Below are positions 7,983-17,034 of a DNA stretch of 64,000 bases, piece after piece. The stretch is from assembly GCA_934255545.1 (NCBI GenBank), contig CAKQOE010000002.1:46076-110075 (forward strand), given 5' to 3'. The notes beneath the pieces were generated by a model, which had not been told where the DNA came from, searched no databases, and worked only from the letters and a program-made list of their open reading frames with translations. The position numbers were made by a program, and so were the translations under genes. The stretch is from an uncultured Clostridia bacterium. GTDB taxonomy: Bacteria; Bacillota; Clostridia; Peptostreptococcales; Anaerovoracaceae. Numbering within the stretch: the stretch's first letter is position 1; each line of letters starts with the position of its first letter.

Positions 7983-10955
7983 ATGAAGCTAATGAAAAAA
8001 TCTTTCAGCATGCTGCTGGCAGTGGCGATGGTATTTACTGCGACATTCGGCTGCATGACTGTATCATCGTTCGCTGCTGACAGTGGGACGGGCAGTGAAG
8101 CGGCTGAAATGACCGGTTTCAGTTTTGAAAATGTAGAAGGTCCTGAATCAGGTGAAGCAGGACAGACTATAAGTTTAAATATTCAGTTTGATAAAAATGT
8201 AAAGATCCTGGATGATACGGCACTTGTGCCAGAATTAGGAATAAAGATATCCGGAAGCGATGTTGCAAATACAGCGAGAGATGTGACTGCGTCTGTATCA
8301 GGCGATGTACTTAATATAAAGATGGTTTCAAACGGATGGGCGGCTATATATGGCGGATCGTTAAGTATCAACGGTGATGGTCTTACAGATCTTGTAACGG
8401 CTGATAATGATAAACCTGTAAAATTAGATAATTTTACTACATATATCCCTATCGGTATAACTCTTGACAATAAGTCAATAGCAGCTACAGCAGATGCTGC
8501 AGCATCTGATACGGTAAAAGTAACTCACAGAGCAAATATGCGCGGTATGTATCATTTCCAGCTTATGAAAAATGGAAAACCGGTACTTCCTGAAAATGAC
8601 AGCTATTATTATGCCGGCGCTATGACATCTCATGCACATGCTTTTAATACTTCAATAACAGTTGAAAGTATTGCAAAGGCAATGGCCACTGCAATTAACG
8701 GGATAGAAGGCTATACAACGACATATGAAAAAGCTTCTGACACATTCACAGTAACTGCAGATGAATTAAATGAAGGCGAAGAGCTTACAGTTCAGATGTT
8801 TGAAGCAAATGCTGACTGCCGAGATCAGAAGGCTGTACTTGCACAGGCAAAGGCTGCTCTTGACGAAGTTGATAAAAATACTAATCCAGCCATAGCTAAA
8901 GCATATGAGGCTTATGACGCATTTATGGCAAAGGATGATTCATCTAAGACACAGATGGATTACATAAAGCTTATAAACCAGATGAATGAAGCCCCTGTTG
9001 CGCCGGCTGAAATAGCTGACGGAAGTACTATTACACTTACAGGTACAGCTACAGCAGGTATCTCGTTAAATTCTGTGCCTGACGGATGGGCTGATGCCGT
9101 TACAGGAATCAGCATACAGCAGGTAGGCGTTGAGAACGATGTAAAAACATATACAAAAGAAGAAGCAGGATTAACGATAGAAAAAGGCAGAAGAGGATAT
9201 TCTCTTTCTGTAAATGCAGACCTGTTCAGAAATGAGAGCACTACATCAGGCAAAAAGACAGGTCAGTTTATGATCACTGTAGCTGCAACAGGTTTTAAAG
9301 ACTGCAGCACAATTGTAAATGTAAAGAATTACGGAGCTGAAAAATTCTATGTAAGATATCTTGACAAGAATGGCACTGTAATTACAACAAACACATATAC
9401 TATGGATCAGCTTAAGAGTTTCTCAATGAATAATGAATCAAAGGTCCATGAAAACATGAAATATCAGAGTTACTGCAGCATGGCAGGACTCAGAAACTTC
9501 TGCGCTGATGGTGTTTATATCGAAGACCTGCTGAAAGATTCAGGAGTAACAGACAGGATCACAGACAGTGATGGAAATATAAAAGATAATATAACAGTAC
9601 GTTTAAGAACTAACGACAGTGTAGAAGACGGAAGCGGAAACGATACTACTACTGATAATGCTTATTACTGGATGGGTAAATTTGATTATAAAAATCTTTT
9701 CCAGGAAAGGTATTACTTCCCGGCTGTATATACAAATGCAGACCTTAAGGCAAGACTTTTAGACGGAACACCTTATACAGGTGACGAAAGTGCAGATAAG
9801 AGAGCATATCTCTGGGCTAACGGTGGCAGAGAAGTTGCAGGAAGACCTATGATAGCATGGGATTATGTTGAAAATGTTTTCAGTCAGGATCAGACAGAGC
9901 CATCAAGAGAAAATTACAACGAGAACATCCAGAATGAACGCTCATTCAGATTCCTTTTCAGTCTTGCCAAAGACAGTGAAGCAGACGCTACTGAAAATAC
10001 ATCAACTACATTCTCAGTTACGTACTGCGCATTCGGTATAGATATCATAGATGGGAATTATGAGAAGCCTTCACACAGCGGTGGATCTTCATCAGGCGGT
10101 TCAACTACAGTAACTCCGACTAAGTACACTGTAAACAAGCCTGCCGACTCTGCAGAGGGAAAGGTGAGTGTAAGTCCGTCAAGCGCTGAAAAGGGCGATA
10201 CTGTTACTGTAACAGTTACACCTGCTGACGGTTATAAGACAGGTACTGTAACAGTTACAGACAAGAGCGGAAATAAAGTTTCTGTATCAGGCTCAGACAA
10301 TAAGTATACATTCAAGATGCCTGCTTCAAATGTTACAGTTAAGGTAACTTACGAAAAGACAGCGGCTGTCCAGCAGCCGACACAGCCTGCACAGCCAACA
10401 GTACTTCCGTTCAAGGACGTAAAGGCTGACAGATGGTCATACTCAGCTATAAAGTACGCTTACGACAACAAGCTCTTCTCAGGTACATCCGCGAACGAGT
10501 TCAGCCCTGCAGACGATATGACAAGAGGAATGCTCGTAACAGTTCTCTACAGACTCGCAGGCGAGCCTGCAGTAAACGGCGATGCAGGCTTCGCTGATAT
10601 AAAGTCAGGCGACTGGTACGCAAAGGCTGTAGCATGGGCTAAGGCAAACAACATCGTTTCAGGCGTGAGCGCTGCTGAATTTGCTCCAGATAAAGATATA
10701 ACACGCGAGCAGATGGCAGCTATCCTCTACAGATACGCTTCATACAAGTCATACAGCACTGCAGCAAACGGAAGCATAGCAGGCTTCAATGACAACGCAA
10801 ATGTTTCTGCTTTCGCAAAGGACGCAGTTTCATGGGCGGTAGGCGAAAAGCTCATATCAGGAACAGGAAACAACACGCTCGCTCCTAAGGGAAATGCTAC
10901 ACGCGAACAGGTAGCAGCTATACTCCAGCGCTTCGCCGAAAACATCGCTAAATAA
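7983..10955 (+). CDS. SLH surface protein with H-x-H, HID-like and SUOX-like domains
   Basis: 990 residues, AAGGAG ten bases before the ATG. Order: signal peptide to about 31; beta domain (about 40-170) and H-x-H domain (about 172-270; HRANMRGMYHFQLMKNGKP, then HAHAF) as in the lipoprotein at 3320; a helical stretch (275-335); a segment with the WADAVTGISI ... ITVAATGFKD pattern of DUF1533/hemoglobin-interacting domains (about 345-445); a part resembling the sulfite-oxidase (Oxidored_molyb) fold (about 450-690); a Gly/Ser linker; a KVSVSPSSAEKGDTVTVTV repeat-type domain; three SLH domains (about 805-990) that anchor it to cell-wall polymer. Probably an abundant, wall-bound ligand receptor feeding the importer encoded just upstream. 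Codon use in the C-terminal half (AAG, CTC, GAC) hints at high expression. Confidence 0.82.
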   Translation: MKLMKKSFSMLLAVAMVFTATFGCMTVSSFAADSGTGSEAAEMTGFSFENVEGPESGEAGQTISLNIQFDKNVKILDDTALVPELGIKISGSDVANTARDVTASVSGDVLNIKMVSNGWAAIYGGSLSINGDGLTDLVTADNDKPVKLDNFTTYIPIGITLDNKSIAATADAAASDTVKVTHRANMRGMYHFQLMKNGKPVLPENDSYYYAGAMTSHAHAFNTSITVESIAKAMATAINGIEGYTTTYEKASDTFTVTADELNEGEELTVQMFEANADCRDQKAVLAQAKAALDEVDKNTNPAIAKAYEAYDAFMAKDDSSKTQMDYIKLINQMNEAPVAPAEIADGSTITLTGTATAGISLNSVPDGWADAVTGISIQQVGVENDVKTYTKEEAGLTIEKGRRGYSLSVNADLFRNESTTSGKKTGQFMITVAATGFKDCSTIVNVKNYGAEKFYVRYLDKNGTVITTNTYTMDQLKSFSMNNESKVHENMKYQSYCSMAGLRNFCADGVYIEDLLKDSGVTDRITDSDGNIKDNITVRLRTNDSVEDGSGNDTTTDNAYYWMGKFDYKNLFQERYYFPAVYTNADLKARLLDGTPYTGDESADKRAYLWANGGREVAGRPMIAWDYVENVFSQDQTEPSRENYNENIQNERSFRFLFSLAKDSEADATENTSTTFSVTYCAFGIDIIDGNYEKPSHSGGSSSGGSTTVTPTKYTVNKPADSAEGKVSVSPSSAEKGDTVTVTVTPADGYKTGTVTVTDKSGNKVSVSGSDNKYTFKMPASNVTVKVTYEKTAAVQQPTQPAQPTVLPFKDVKADRWSYSAIKYAYDNKLFSGTSANEFSPADDMTRGMLVTVLYRLAGEPAVNGDAGFADIKSGDWYAKAVAWAKANNIVSGVSAAEFAPDKDITREQMAAILYRYASYKSYSTAANGSIAGFNDNANVSAFAKDAVSWAVGEKLISGTGNNTLAPKGNATREQVAAILQRFAENIAK

Positions 10956-10987
10956 ATGACCGAAATATGAATGATGCGTGAATGGTG

Positions 10988-11004
10988 CCGCGGCCGGGCC
11001 GCGG
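10988..11004. repeat. GCC-G-GGC palindrome
   Basis: CCGCGGCC-G-GGCCGCGG, directly after the SLH gene stop. It has the same single-G-centred design as the copies at 6901, 16932 and 17002. No T-run follows. Confidence 0.65.
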
Positions 11005-11160
11005 AAAACGTCTGGTATGCATTTGCGCAAAGAACATATTTATAATGATCACAGTCCGGCTTTCCCGCTGCCATGCAGAGGGAGGGCCGGATATTAATGA
11101 AATCAGGAAGCTGCCGGGAAATATATAAGTGGCCCGGATAAAAAGGAGAAAAGCACAGAA

Positions 11161-12615
11161 ATGGTAAAAAGAAAAACAGCGAGGCGCGTCACTGCGGTCA
11201 TTACTGCTATGACAGTAGCTCTTTCATGCGGAATATGCGTTTCTGCGCAGGAGACGGCAGCGCCGTCGTGCCTTCATTCCGCGTATAAAGCTGCTGACCG
11301 TGACGGTATCGGAAGCGGCTATTATCTCTACCATGTACTTAAGGTGACAGGCGATGCTCTGGGAGAAGAGCAGGTCTTCACTGTTAAGGACCTGGAAGAA
11401 CTTTACATTGAAAGCATCTCTCAGTCATCTGTACTGAAACTCGGTCAGACGGCAGAGGTAAATATAAATGGAAGCCGTAAGACAGTAAACGGCATAGATA
11501 TGTATAAATTTCTCAGGCTGTGCGGAATTACAGATGATACTTCGTGCTGCGCGGCAGTACAGTTTTTCAGCGAAGGCTCTGATAAAGCAGCCTGCGTTAA
11601 AAAGCTTTCTGAGATAAAGGACGCAGCGAACAAGATAACTGTGGCGCTGTCTGCAGGCGGAAAGGCGCTTGACGACGCTGCCGGCGGTCCGCTCATGCTC
11701 TGCGACGGAAAGACAGGAACTGTACTTGTCAAGGATCTCAGCGGTATACGCATCGGCGGGGCTGCGGGAGCAGCCGACCCGTATTATGGGCTTCATTCGA
11801 GAAAGCCGCTTGATTACATGCAGGATGACTGCGTATTTACGATCAACTATATTGACAGATCGAAGTATACGAAAAGGGATGATAACGCTGTTCCGTTCGC
11901 GACTAAAAAATACAGTATGGGCGAGATAGAGGCGCTCATAAGGCAGAATCCCGATAAGACGCACGGAAATTATTTTGGCATATCAGGGAACGAAAAGTCA
12001 AAAGATGTATACGGACTCGGCGGTTTCAGCGATTATTTCGAGGGGATAGACATGGGATGGTTCCTGTCGAGCCGGGCAGGTCTTAAGGATACAGAAGGAA
12101 CGGCTGAATTTTACGGGCGCGACAACGACTGGTTCTCTGAGATAAAGGATCTGTCGTACTTTTTTGCGAAGGACTATTCAGAATATTACCTTGAGATAGA
12201 CGACGATACATACATAGACAACGTAGTGCCGGTGCTGGCTGTTTCAAAGAACGGCGTGCCGCTGCTGCCTCTGCACGACCATAAAATGGAAGGAAATATC
12301 GACTATAATACGTTTAATAAAAATGTAAACGCAGCCGGATATGCCACAAAGGACATAGGACTTGTAAAAAATGTAAGCGGTCCTTTCGTAGCGGGTCTTG
12401 CAGACCTTGACGGAGTGTACGGAGGCTACAGGCAGGAAACGTCAGGCGACTGCATAAGGATAGACTTTTATGTAAATAAAGCTGATTACGCAGGTATTAC
12501 TTCAAAAGAGGCTGTTTCTGTAAAAGCTGGCAGCAACGCGCAGACGCTCACGCCTGCTCAGACAGCGCTCGCAAAGTGCGCAGCGTATACGGCGTCACTT
12601 ATGATGCTCAGATAG
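11161..12615 (+). CDS. Secreted protein with sulfite-oxidase-fold-like domains
   Basis: 484 residues with a signal peptide ending near VSAQE (about residue 30). Two segments resemble the molybdopterin-oxidoreductase (SUOX) fold found in many clostridial surface proteins: FTVKDLEELYIESISQ...GIDMYKFLRLCGI (about 60-190) and YSMGEIEAL...DMGWFLSSRAGL (about 255-400), with VPVLAVSKNGVPLLPLHDH near 358-376. The usual cofactor cysteine motif is not evident, so a catalytic molybdenum site is unlikely; this may be a binding scaffold. NGVPLLP...HDH echoes the NGxPxxP...HxH of neighbouring proteins. It has no SLH domain or C-terminal anchor, so it may be released or held by partner proteins. Function is unknown. 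Confidence 0.65.
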   Translation: MVKRKTARRVTAVITAMTVALSCGICVSAQETAAPSCLHSAYKAADRDGIGSGYYLYHVLKVTGDALGEEQVFTVKDLEELYIESISQSSVLKLGQTAEVNINGSRKTVNGIDMYKFLRLCGITDDTSCCAAVQFFSEGSDKAACVKKLSEIKDAANKITVALSAGGKALDDAAGGPLMLCDGKTGTVLVKDLSGIRIGGAAGAADPYYGLHSRKPLDYMQDDCVFTINYIDRSKYTKRDDNAVPFATKKYSMGEIEALIRQNPDKTHGNYFGISGNEKSKDVYGLGGFSDYFEGIDMGWFLSSRAGLKDTEGTAEFYGRDNDWFSEIKDLSYFFAKDYSEYYLEIDDDTYIDNVVPVLAVSKNGVPLLPLHDHKMEGNIDYNTFNKNVNAAGYATKDIGLVKNVSGPFVAGLADLDGVYGGYRQETSGDCIRIDFYVNKADYAGITSKEAVSVKAGSNAQTLTPAQTALAKCAAYTASLMMLR

Positions 12616-12699
12616 AGCGGCGAAAGCCTGACGAGCAAAAAAACAGGGTAAGAGATGGTCGAAAGATCATAAGAAAAGTCAGATAAGGCAAGAAATAAA

Positions 12700-14010
12700 A
12701 TGAAACGTAAGACATCTTTAAGAAGAAAAATATGTATAACGCTTGCAGCGGCAATGATATGGCTGACTGCATCAGCAGTCCCGTCGCTTGCGTATTTCAA
12801 CAGAGGAGCTGTTCAGATATCTCTCAGTCAGACATCGATCAGCATTGATCAAGGTGCGAGTGCGTCGGTATCAGTCACTATAGACCCGATAAAGGAAGAT
12901 CAGCTTCCGGGATGCGGGATGGCCGAATGCCCTCAGACTTGCGGCAGCTCAGGCTGCCTGAACGAAAACGGCGAGTGCACGTGCGCAGGTACGAATTACA
13001 AAACTTACCATTCGTCTGTAGCTGTATCATCGTCGAACGCTTCTGTAGCTGCGGCATCCTACTCTAACGGAACGCTGACTGTAAAGGGCGTGGGAGCCGG
13101 TACGGCGGTCATAACGGCTACAGGAAGTATGCGCCAGTATACGGACGCATCGGTCACTATGAATGTAACAGTAAAAGGCTCAGGAAATGCATCCGGAGCA
13201 TCGTCAAAGCCCTCTGCGGGAAAAAGCGCGTCAGCCGCGCCCGCTGAGGGAATGAATGCTTCTGATATAAAGGGCGCGGGGGCTGCGGCCCAGCCTGACG
13301 GCAGCGCCGCAGCACAGGAAGCAGATGCAGCCGCTGCCGGACAGGACGAAGCAGCCGCTGCGCTAGGCGAGCTCCGCAACACAAAAAAAGGCCTGTACAG
13401 AATAGTAGAGCTCACAGACACAACAGATATACCGGCGTGCTTCGCGCAGGCCGCAGAAGAAAAAAGCCATATGGTTTTTCAGAAAAAGAGCGGCGAAAAC
13501 GTGAAATGGTCATGGACGTTCGATGCATCTGACCTCGGCTCAGCCGACGTCAGCTCATTAAAGCTCGGCATAAACGCGTCAGCAGAGTGCCATGATGATA
13601 TAAAGGATCTCATGACTGTTTCCGGAGGAAACGCGTATTATATGCAGTTCGAGCATTCGGGCGTCCTGCCTGCTCCTGCTGAGATATACATAAACGTGTC
13701 AGAAGTATTTCCCGACAACGGAACGCTGAAGCTTTATCACGAAAGTGAAAACGGCGGCAGTTTCGATGAAGTAAGCAGTGATGTGATGGCAGAAAATGGA
13801 TATGCTACGTTTACAATAGAAAGGTGCTCTGACTATATACTTACTGACGGGACTGTTAAAAGTAATGTAGCTGCGGACAGCGCGCGCGCAGCGGGCGCGG
13901 ATACTGGCAGCGCGTCAGGCGGCAGCGCTGTTCCGGTCGCTGCGGGCGCTGCGGCCGTTATAGCAATTATAGCTGCAGCAGTGATCGTTTTAAGAAAAAA
14001 GAAGAAATAA
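12700..14010 (+). CDS. Membrane-anchored protein with six-Cys Ig-like domain
   Basis: 436 residues: signal peptide (to about 30), a BIG2-like Ig domain (about 31-165) with an inserted loop LPGCGMAECPQTCGSSGC and then CxC, an Ala/Ser-rich linker (165-225), a beta domain (about 228-390; HSGVLPAPAEIYINVSE and CSDYILTDG are typical of clostridial surface proteins), and a C-terminal membrane helix followed by RKKKK. The six-Cys spacing (C-x4-C-x3-C-x4-C-x6-C-x-C) is repeated in the SLH protein at 17035. The cysteines could bind metal or form disulfides. A Lys-rich tail after the helix means the protein stays in the membrane facing out. It ends 3 bases before the ATPase at 14014, so the genes are probably co-translated. 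Confidence 0.7.
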   Translation: MKRKTSLRRKICITLAAAMIWLTASAVPSLAYFNRGAVQISLSQTSISIDQGASASVSVTIDPIKEDQLPGCGMAECPQTCGSSGCLNENGECTCAGTNYKTYHSSVAVSSSNASVAAASYSNGTLTVKGVGAGTAVITATGSMRQYTDASVTMNVTVKGSGNASGASSKPSAGKSASAAPAEGMNASDIKGAGAAAQPDGSAAAQEADAAAAGQDEAAAALGELRNTKKGLYRIVELTDTTDIPACFAQAAEEKSHMVFQKKSGENVKWSWTFDASDLGSADVSSLKLGINASAECHDDIKDLMTVSGGNAYYMQFEHSGVLPAPAEIYINVSEVFPDNGTLKLYHESENGGSFDEVSSDVMAENGYATFTIERCSDYILTDGTVKSNVAADSARAAGADTGSASGGSAVPVAAGAAAVIAIIAAAVIVLRKKKK

Positions 14011-14013
14011 CAA

Positions 14014-14718
14014 ATGATAGAACTGATCTCAGTACAGAAAAATTACGGAAAGAAAAAGATAATAACAGAAGCAACGTGTACATATGAAAAAGGCAGGATA
14101 TACGGCCTTGCCGGGTATAACGGATCCGGGAAAACGACGCTGCTCAAGACTATAGCCGGTATATACAGGCCTGACGGAGGAAAGATACTCGCTGACGGTG
14201 CGCCGGCGCACAAAAACTCAGACTTCAGAAGGCATTCGTTCCTTATGACGGAAGAGCTTTTCTTTGATCCGCAGAGCTCTATGGACGATATGCGAAAAGT
14301 CTATCGCGGCTACTACAGCTCATGGGACGACGATATCTACGACAAGCTGCTCCATATAACGGGCCTTGACAGAAAGGCGGGAATAAGCGGATTTTCCAAG
14401 GGAATGCAGCGTCAGGCGGGACTCATACTCGCGCTGTCCACAGTGCCTGAATACCTGTTTCTTGACGAGACATTTGACGGGCTCGACTTTGTGCGCCGCA
14501 GGATGCTCGCGGAGATACTCCGCAGGTTTACAGAAAAAAGAAACGCGTGCGTGATAGTAACGTCGCATTATCTTAATGAACTGGAAAAATTCGCAGACAG
14601 CCTGGCCCTCATAGAGGACGGCAGGATGATAATACCGGATACCGGCGGAGCAACGCTGGAAGAATACTTTATGGCTCATACGGAGGTGCGTGCAGATGAG
14701 ATCGACACTCTCTTCTGA
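14014..14718 (+). CDS. ABC-2-type exporter ATPase
   Basis: 234-residue cytoplasmic ATPase: Walker A GYNGSGKTTLLK, Q-loop LMTEELFF, a slightly altered signature (GFSKGMQRQAGL in place of LSGGQ), Walker B LFLDETFDGLD and a switch histidine in VTSHYL. This pattern belongs to ATPases of small two-gene exporters (CcmA/YtrB type). The next gene, a membrane protein, overlaps its 3' end by 23 bases, a sign of tight coupling. Confidence 0.88.
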   Translation: MIELISVQKNYGKKKIITEATCTYEKGRIYGLAGYNGSGKTTLLKTIAGIYRPDGGKILADGAPAHKNSDFRRHSFLMTEELFFDPQSSMDDMRKVYRGYYSSWDDDIYDKLLHITGLDRKAGISGFSKGMQRQAGLILALSTVPEYLFLDETFDGLDFVRRRMLAEILRRFTEKRNACVIVTSHYLNELEKFADSLALIEDGRMIIPDTGGATLEEYFMAHTEVRADEIDTLF

Positions 14719-16906
14719 GGCAGGGCATGACTTTGCCGTCGTAATAAAAAAACTTTCGATGATCACACTTCTTGTGCTTGCCGTGATGGCGGTCCTCATA
14801 CCGCTTTCGACGTCAGCAGTAAGTGAATTTTCGATATTTAATGTAGAGTACACGCACCAGCAGCTGAAATTCCGCTTTGCGGCAGAAAACGCTGCGGTGT
14901 TTGCGGGGTATGCGGCATTCCTTGCAGGTGCGGCATCAGGCCTCTCACTGTTTTCATTCGTACTTGACAGGAGACGGAGCGCATTTTACTTTTCTCTCGG
15001 ACTTTCGCGCGCGCAGCTTTATATCATACGTATATTGGCCGGCGCACTGGCACTTTTTGCCGTCACAGCGATCCCTGTTGCCGTTTCGGTAATTTTAAAT
15101 ATAAAAGCGCTCGGCGGTTATGAAGGAATGCCTGCATACGCGGCAGCATTCTTTGCAGCGCTTTTTCTGCAGAGCTTATGCGGGCTGCTGATATTTGCTG
15201 CGGCGTGTCAGCTTGCAGGTACGATACAGGAAGCGCTTTTAGCCGGAGCTACTCTGGCGGCAGCTCCGTCCGTGTGCGCATTCTTCATAAATGCTCTCAT
15301 GAAAAACTTTACATGGGGCAATACATTCGGAGCGAGCACATATGCTATGGCTGAGGTCAGACCGTCGCTTCTTAAGCTTACGGCTGACTGGAATCCGCTG
15401 TTTATGGCGCAAAGCTCTATGGAAAAATATAACAGCTTCAGCAGAGAGATGTCACAGACGTATCCGGACGCGGTCCATACAGCGCCGTTTTTGATATGGA
15501 TAGTTATCATCGCTCTCGGAGCGATGATCGCAGGCGCGCTCTTCAACGCGTATAAAGCCGAGCGCTCAGGCATCGAAGGTCTCTTTAAATCTACGCACTG
15601 GCTCATATGCTCGGTATGGCCGCTGGGAGCGTTTGCGGTATGCATGGAATATACGCAGATGCTTGCTCCGTCCGTATCATGCGCCGTATCCGCAGCCGCA
15701 GCCGCGGCTGTGTACGCAGTGATGCAGAGGCTTCTGAAATACAGAGAAAAAAGCCGTTTCTCGGCTGCAAAGGGGTGCGCCGCGCTCGCGGCGGTCACGG
15801 CAGTGTCGGCAGCAGCTGCATTTACAGGCGGCGCAGGGATGTTTTACAGCATACCTGATGCGGCCGACACGCAGAGCGTCCGGATAGTATACAGCGGACA
15901 GCTTTCGTTCATACCTGCGCAGTCAGGCCTTACGTCGAACGGAAAGGCGAAATACTACAGCGGAAGAGTAACGCTTGAGTCGGATGAATGCATATCAGAG
16001 GTACGCGATATAGACAGCATGCTTCAGAAGCAGGGCAGGATAAAGCTGAAAAGCGGCAGCTCCGATGATTTTTCTGAAACAGCGCTGCCTTATGACATAC
16101 ATATAACGTACGATCTGAGATCGGGCAAAAAGACTGAAAGGTATTATGACAGGATAACTGCGGGAGGTCTTGCAAAGCTGCTTGAGCTCTGCGATACCAG
16201 CGAGATGAAGCAGCAGGAGACCGACGTCGTAAAGGGTGTGCTTTCAGGAACGCTCTGGAACTCAGCATCGTTCTCGGATGGCGATGTTTATCTGGCAGAC
16301 GGATGGCTGCTCAATATAAAGAAGCTCGACCTTTCGGCTGACTACAGAAAGCAGCTTCAGGACGCGATAGCGTCTGATATAAATGCGCTGAGCGCTGACG
16401 ATATGTATCATCCGCAGGCGGATGTAAAGGCGCAGCTCATGTTCACTATGAACGGCGAGGAGGCGCTTGCTGATCTTGCAGAGGATAACGCGTCAGCAGT
16501 CGTATATGTCACAGATAACTGGAAAAATACGGAAACACTGCTCGAGTCATGGGGCGTCATGCCTGAGGAGCAGGCGCCGGGCGAGTCGGGAGTATTTTCT
16601 GATGTATTGATACAGAGATTCGATCCGTATTCTTCGATGAACGGTATGAAGACTCCTGTTTCACTGTTTTTCGGACAGTATTTCAGCTCATCGGCTGAGG
16701 ATTTCGTACTGCGCCGGGATTTCGGAAACAGGCCGGATATAAACGACAGCGGACAGATAAGCGAGCTTGCGGCGGCGAGCAGAGGCGCATACTACATGGA
16801 CGGCGGCGGTTACCTGCTGGCGTTCAAGGTGGCAGGCGGCGATTCATACGTCTACAGGTTCCTGCCGTATGACGATGCTCCTGAGTTTATAAAGTCCAAA
16901 ATGTAA
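14696..16906 (+). CDS. ABC-2-type permease with large extracellular C-terminal half
   Basis: 736 residues from ATG 14696, nine bases after CGGAGG; a GTG at 14690 is too close to that site. Residues 1-380 hold about seven or eight membrane helices, in the style of clostridial YtrC/D-like permeases. Residues about 385-736 are soluble, acidic and presumably outside, apart from the helix that anchors them. It pairs with the ATPase at 14014. The pair may export or assemble the Cys-rich or SLH proteins beside it, or work in envelope stress; neither is shown by sequence. Little similarity to named families is recognised beyond the membrane half. Confidence 0.72.
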   Translation: MRSTLSSEAGHDFAVVIKKLSMITLLVLAVMAVLIPLSTSAVSEFSIFNVEYTHQQLKFRFAAENAAVFAGYAAFLAGAASGLSLFSFVLDRRRSAFYFSLGLSRAQLYIIRILAGALALFAVTAIPVAVSVILNIKALGGYEGMPAYAAAFFAALFLQSLCGLLIFAAACQLAGTIQEALLAGATLAAAPSVCAFFINALMKNFTWGNTFGASTYAMAEVRPSLLKLTADWNPLFMAQSSMEKYNSFSREMSQTYPDAVHTAPFLIWIVIIALGAMIAGALFNAYKAERSGIEGLFKSTHWLICSVWPLGAFAVCMEYTQMLAPSVSCAVSAAAAAAVYAVMQRLLKYREKSRFSAAKGCAALAAVTAVSAAAAFTGGAGMFYSIPDAADTQSVRIVYSGQLSFIPAQSGLTSNGKAKYYSGRVTLESDECISEVRDIDSMLQKQGRIKLKSGSSDDFSETALPYDIHITYDLRSGKKTERYYDRITAGGLAKLLELCDTSEMKQQETDVVKGVLSGTLWNSASFSDGDVYLADGWLLNIKKLDLSADYRKQLQDAIASDINALSADDMYHPQADVKAQLMFTMNGEEALADLAEDNASAVVYVTDNWKNTETLLESWGVMPEEQAPGESGVFSDVLIQRFDPYSSMNGMKTPVSLFFGQYFSSSAEDFVLRRDFGNRPDINDSGQISELAAASRGAYYMDGGGYLLAFKVAGGDSYVYRFLPYDDAPEFIKSKM

Positions 16907-16931
16907 GCAATAAATATCAAACAGGCAGTAC

Positions 16932-16946
16932 GCGCGCCGGGCGCGC
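16932..16946. repeat. GCC-G-GGC palindrome (first of a pair)
   Basis: GCGCGCC-G-GGCGCGC after the permease stop. An identical 15-base palindrome follows at 17002. Confidence 0.7.
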
Positions 16947-17001
16947 TTGCAAATAAATCATTTTATTCAATAATTTATAAAGTAAAGTATCAGAAATGGG
17001 T

Positions 17002-17016
17002 GCGCGCCGGGCGCGC
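17002..17016. repeat. GCC-G-GGC palindrome (second of a pair)
   Basis: GCGCGCC-G-GGCGCGC, identical to 16932-16946 and only 18 bases before the start codon of the SLH gene at 17035. The hairpin would sit close to the GAGGAGG ribosome site (17024-17030) and could affect translation. Confidence 0.7.
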
Positions 17017-17034
17017 GTCATCCGAGGAGGAAGA

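Noticed and set aside
11161..12615. Active molybdenum enzyme
   Set aside because: The fold resembles the sulfite-oxidase domain, but the cofactor cysteine and surrounding motif were not found; kept as a fold-level similarity only.
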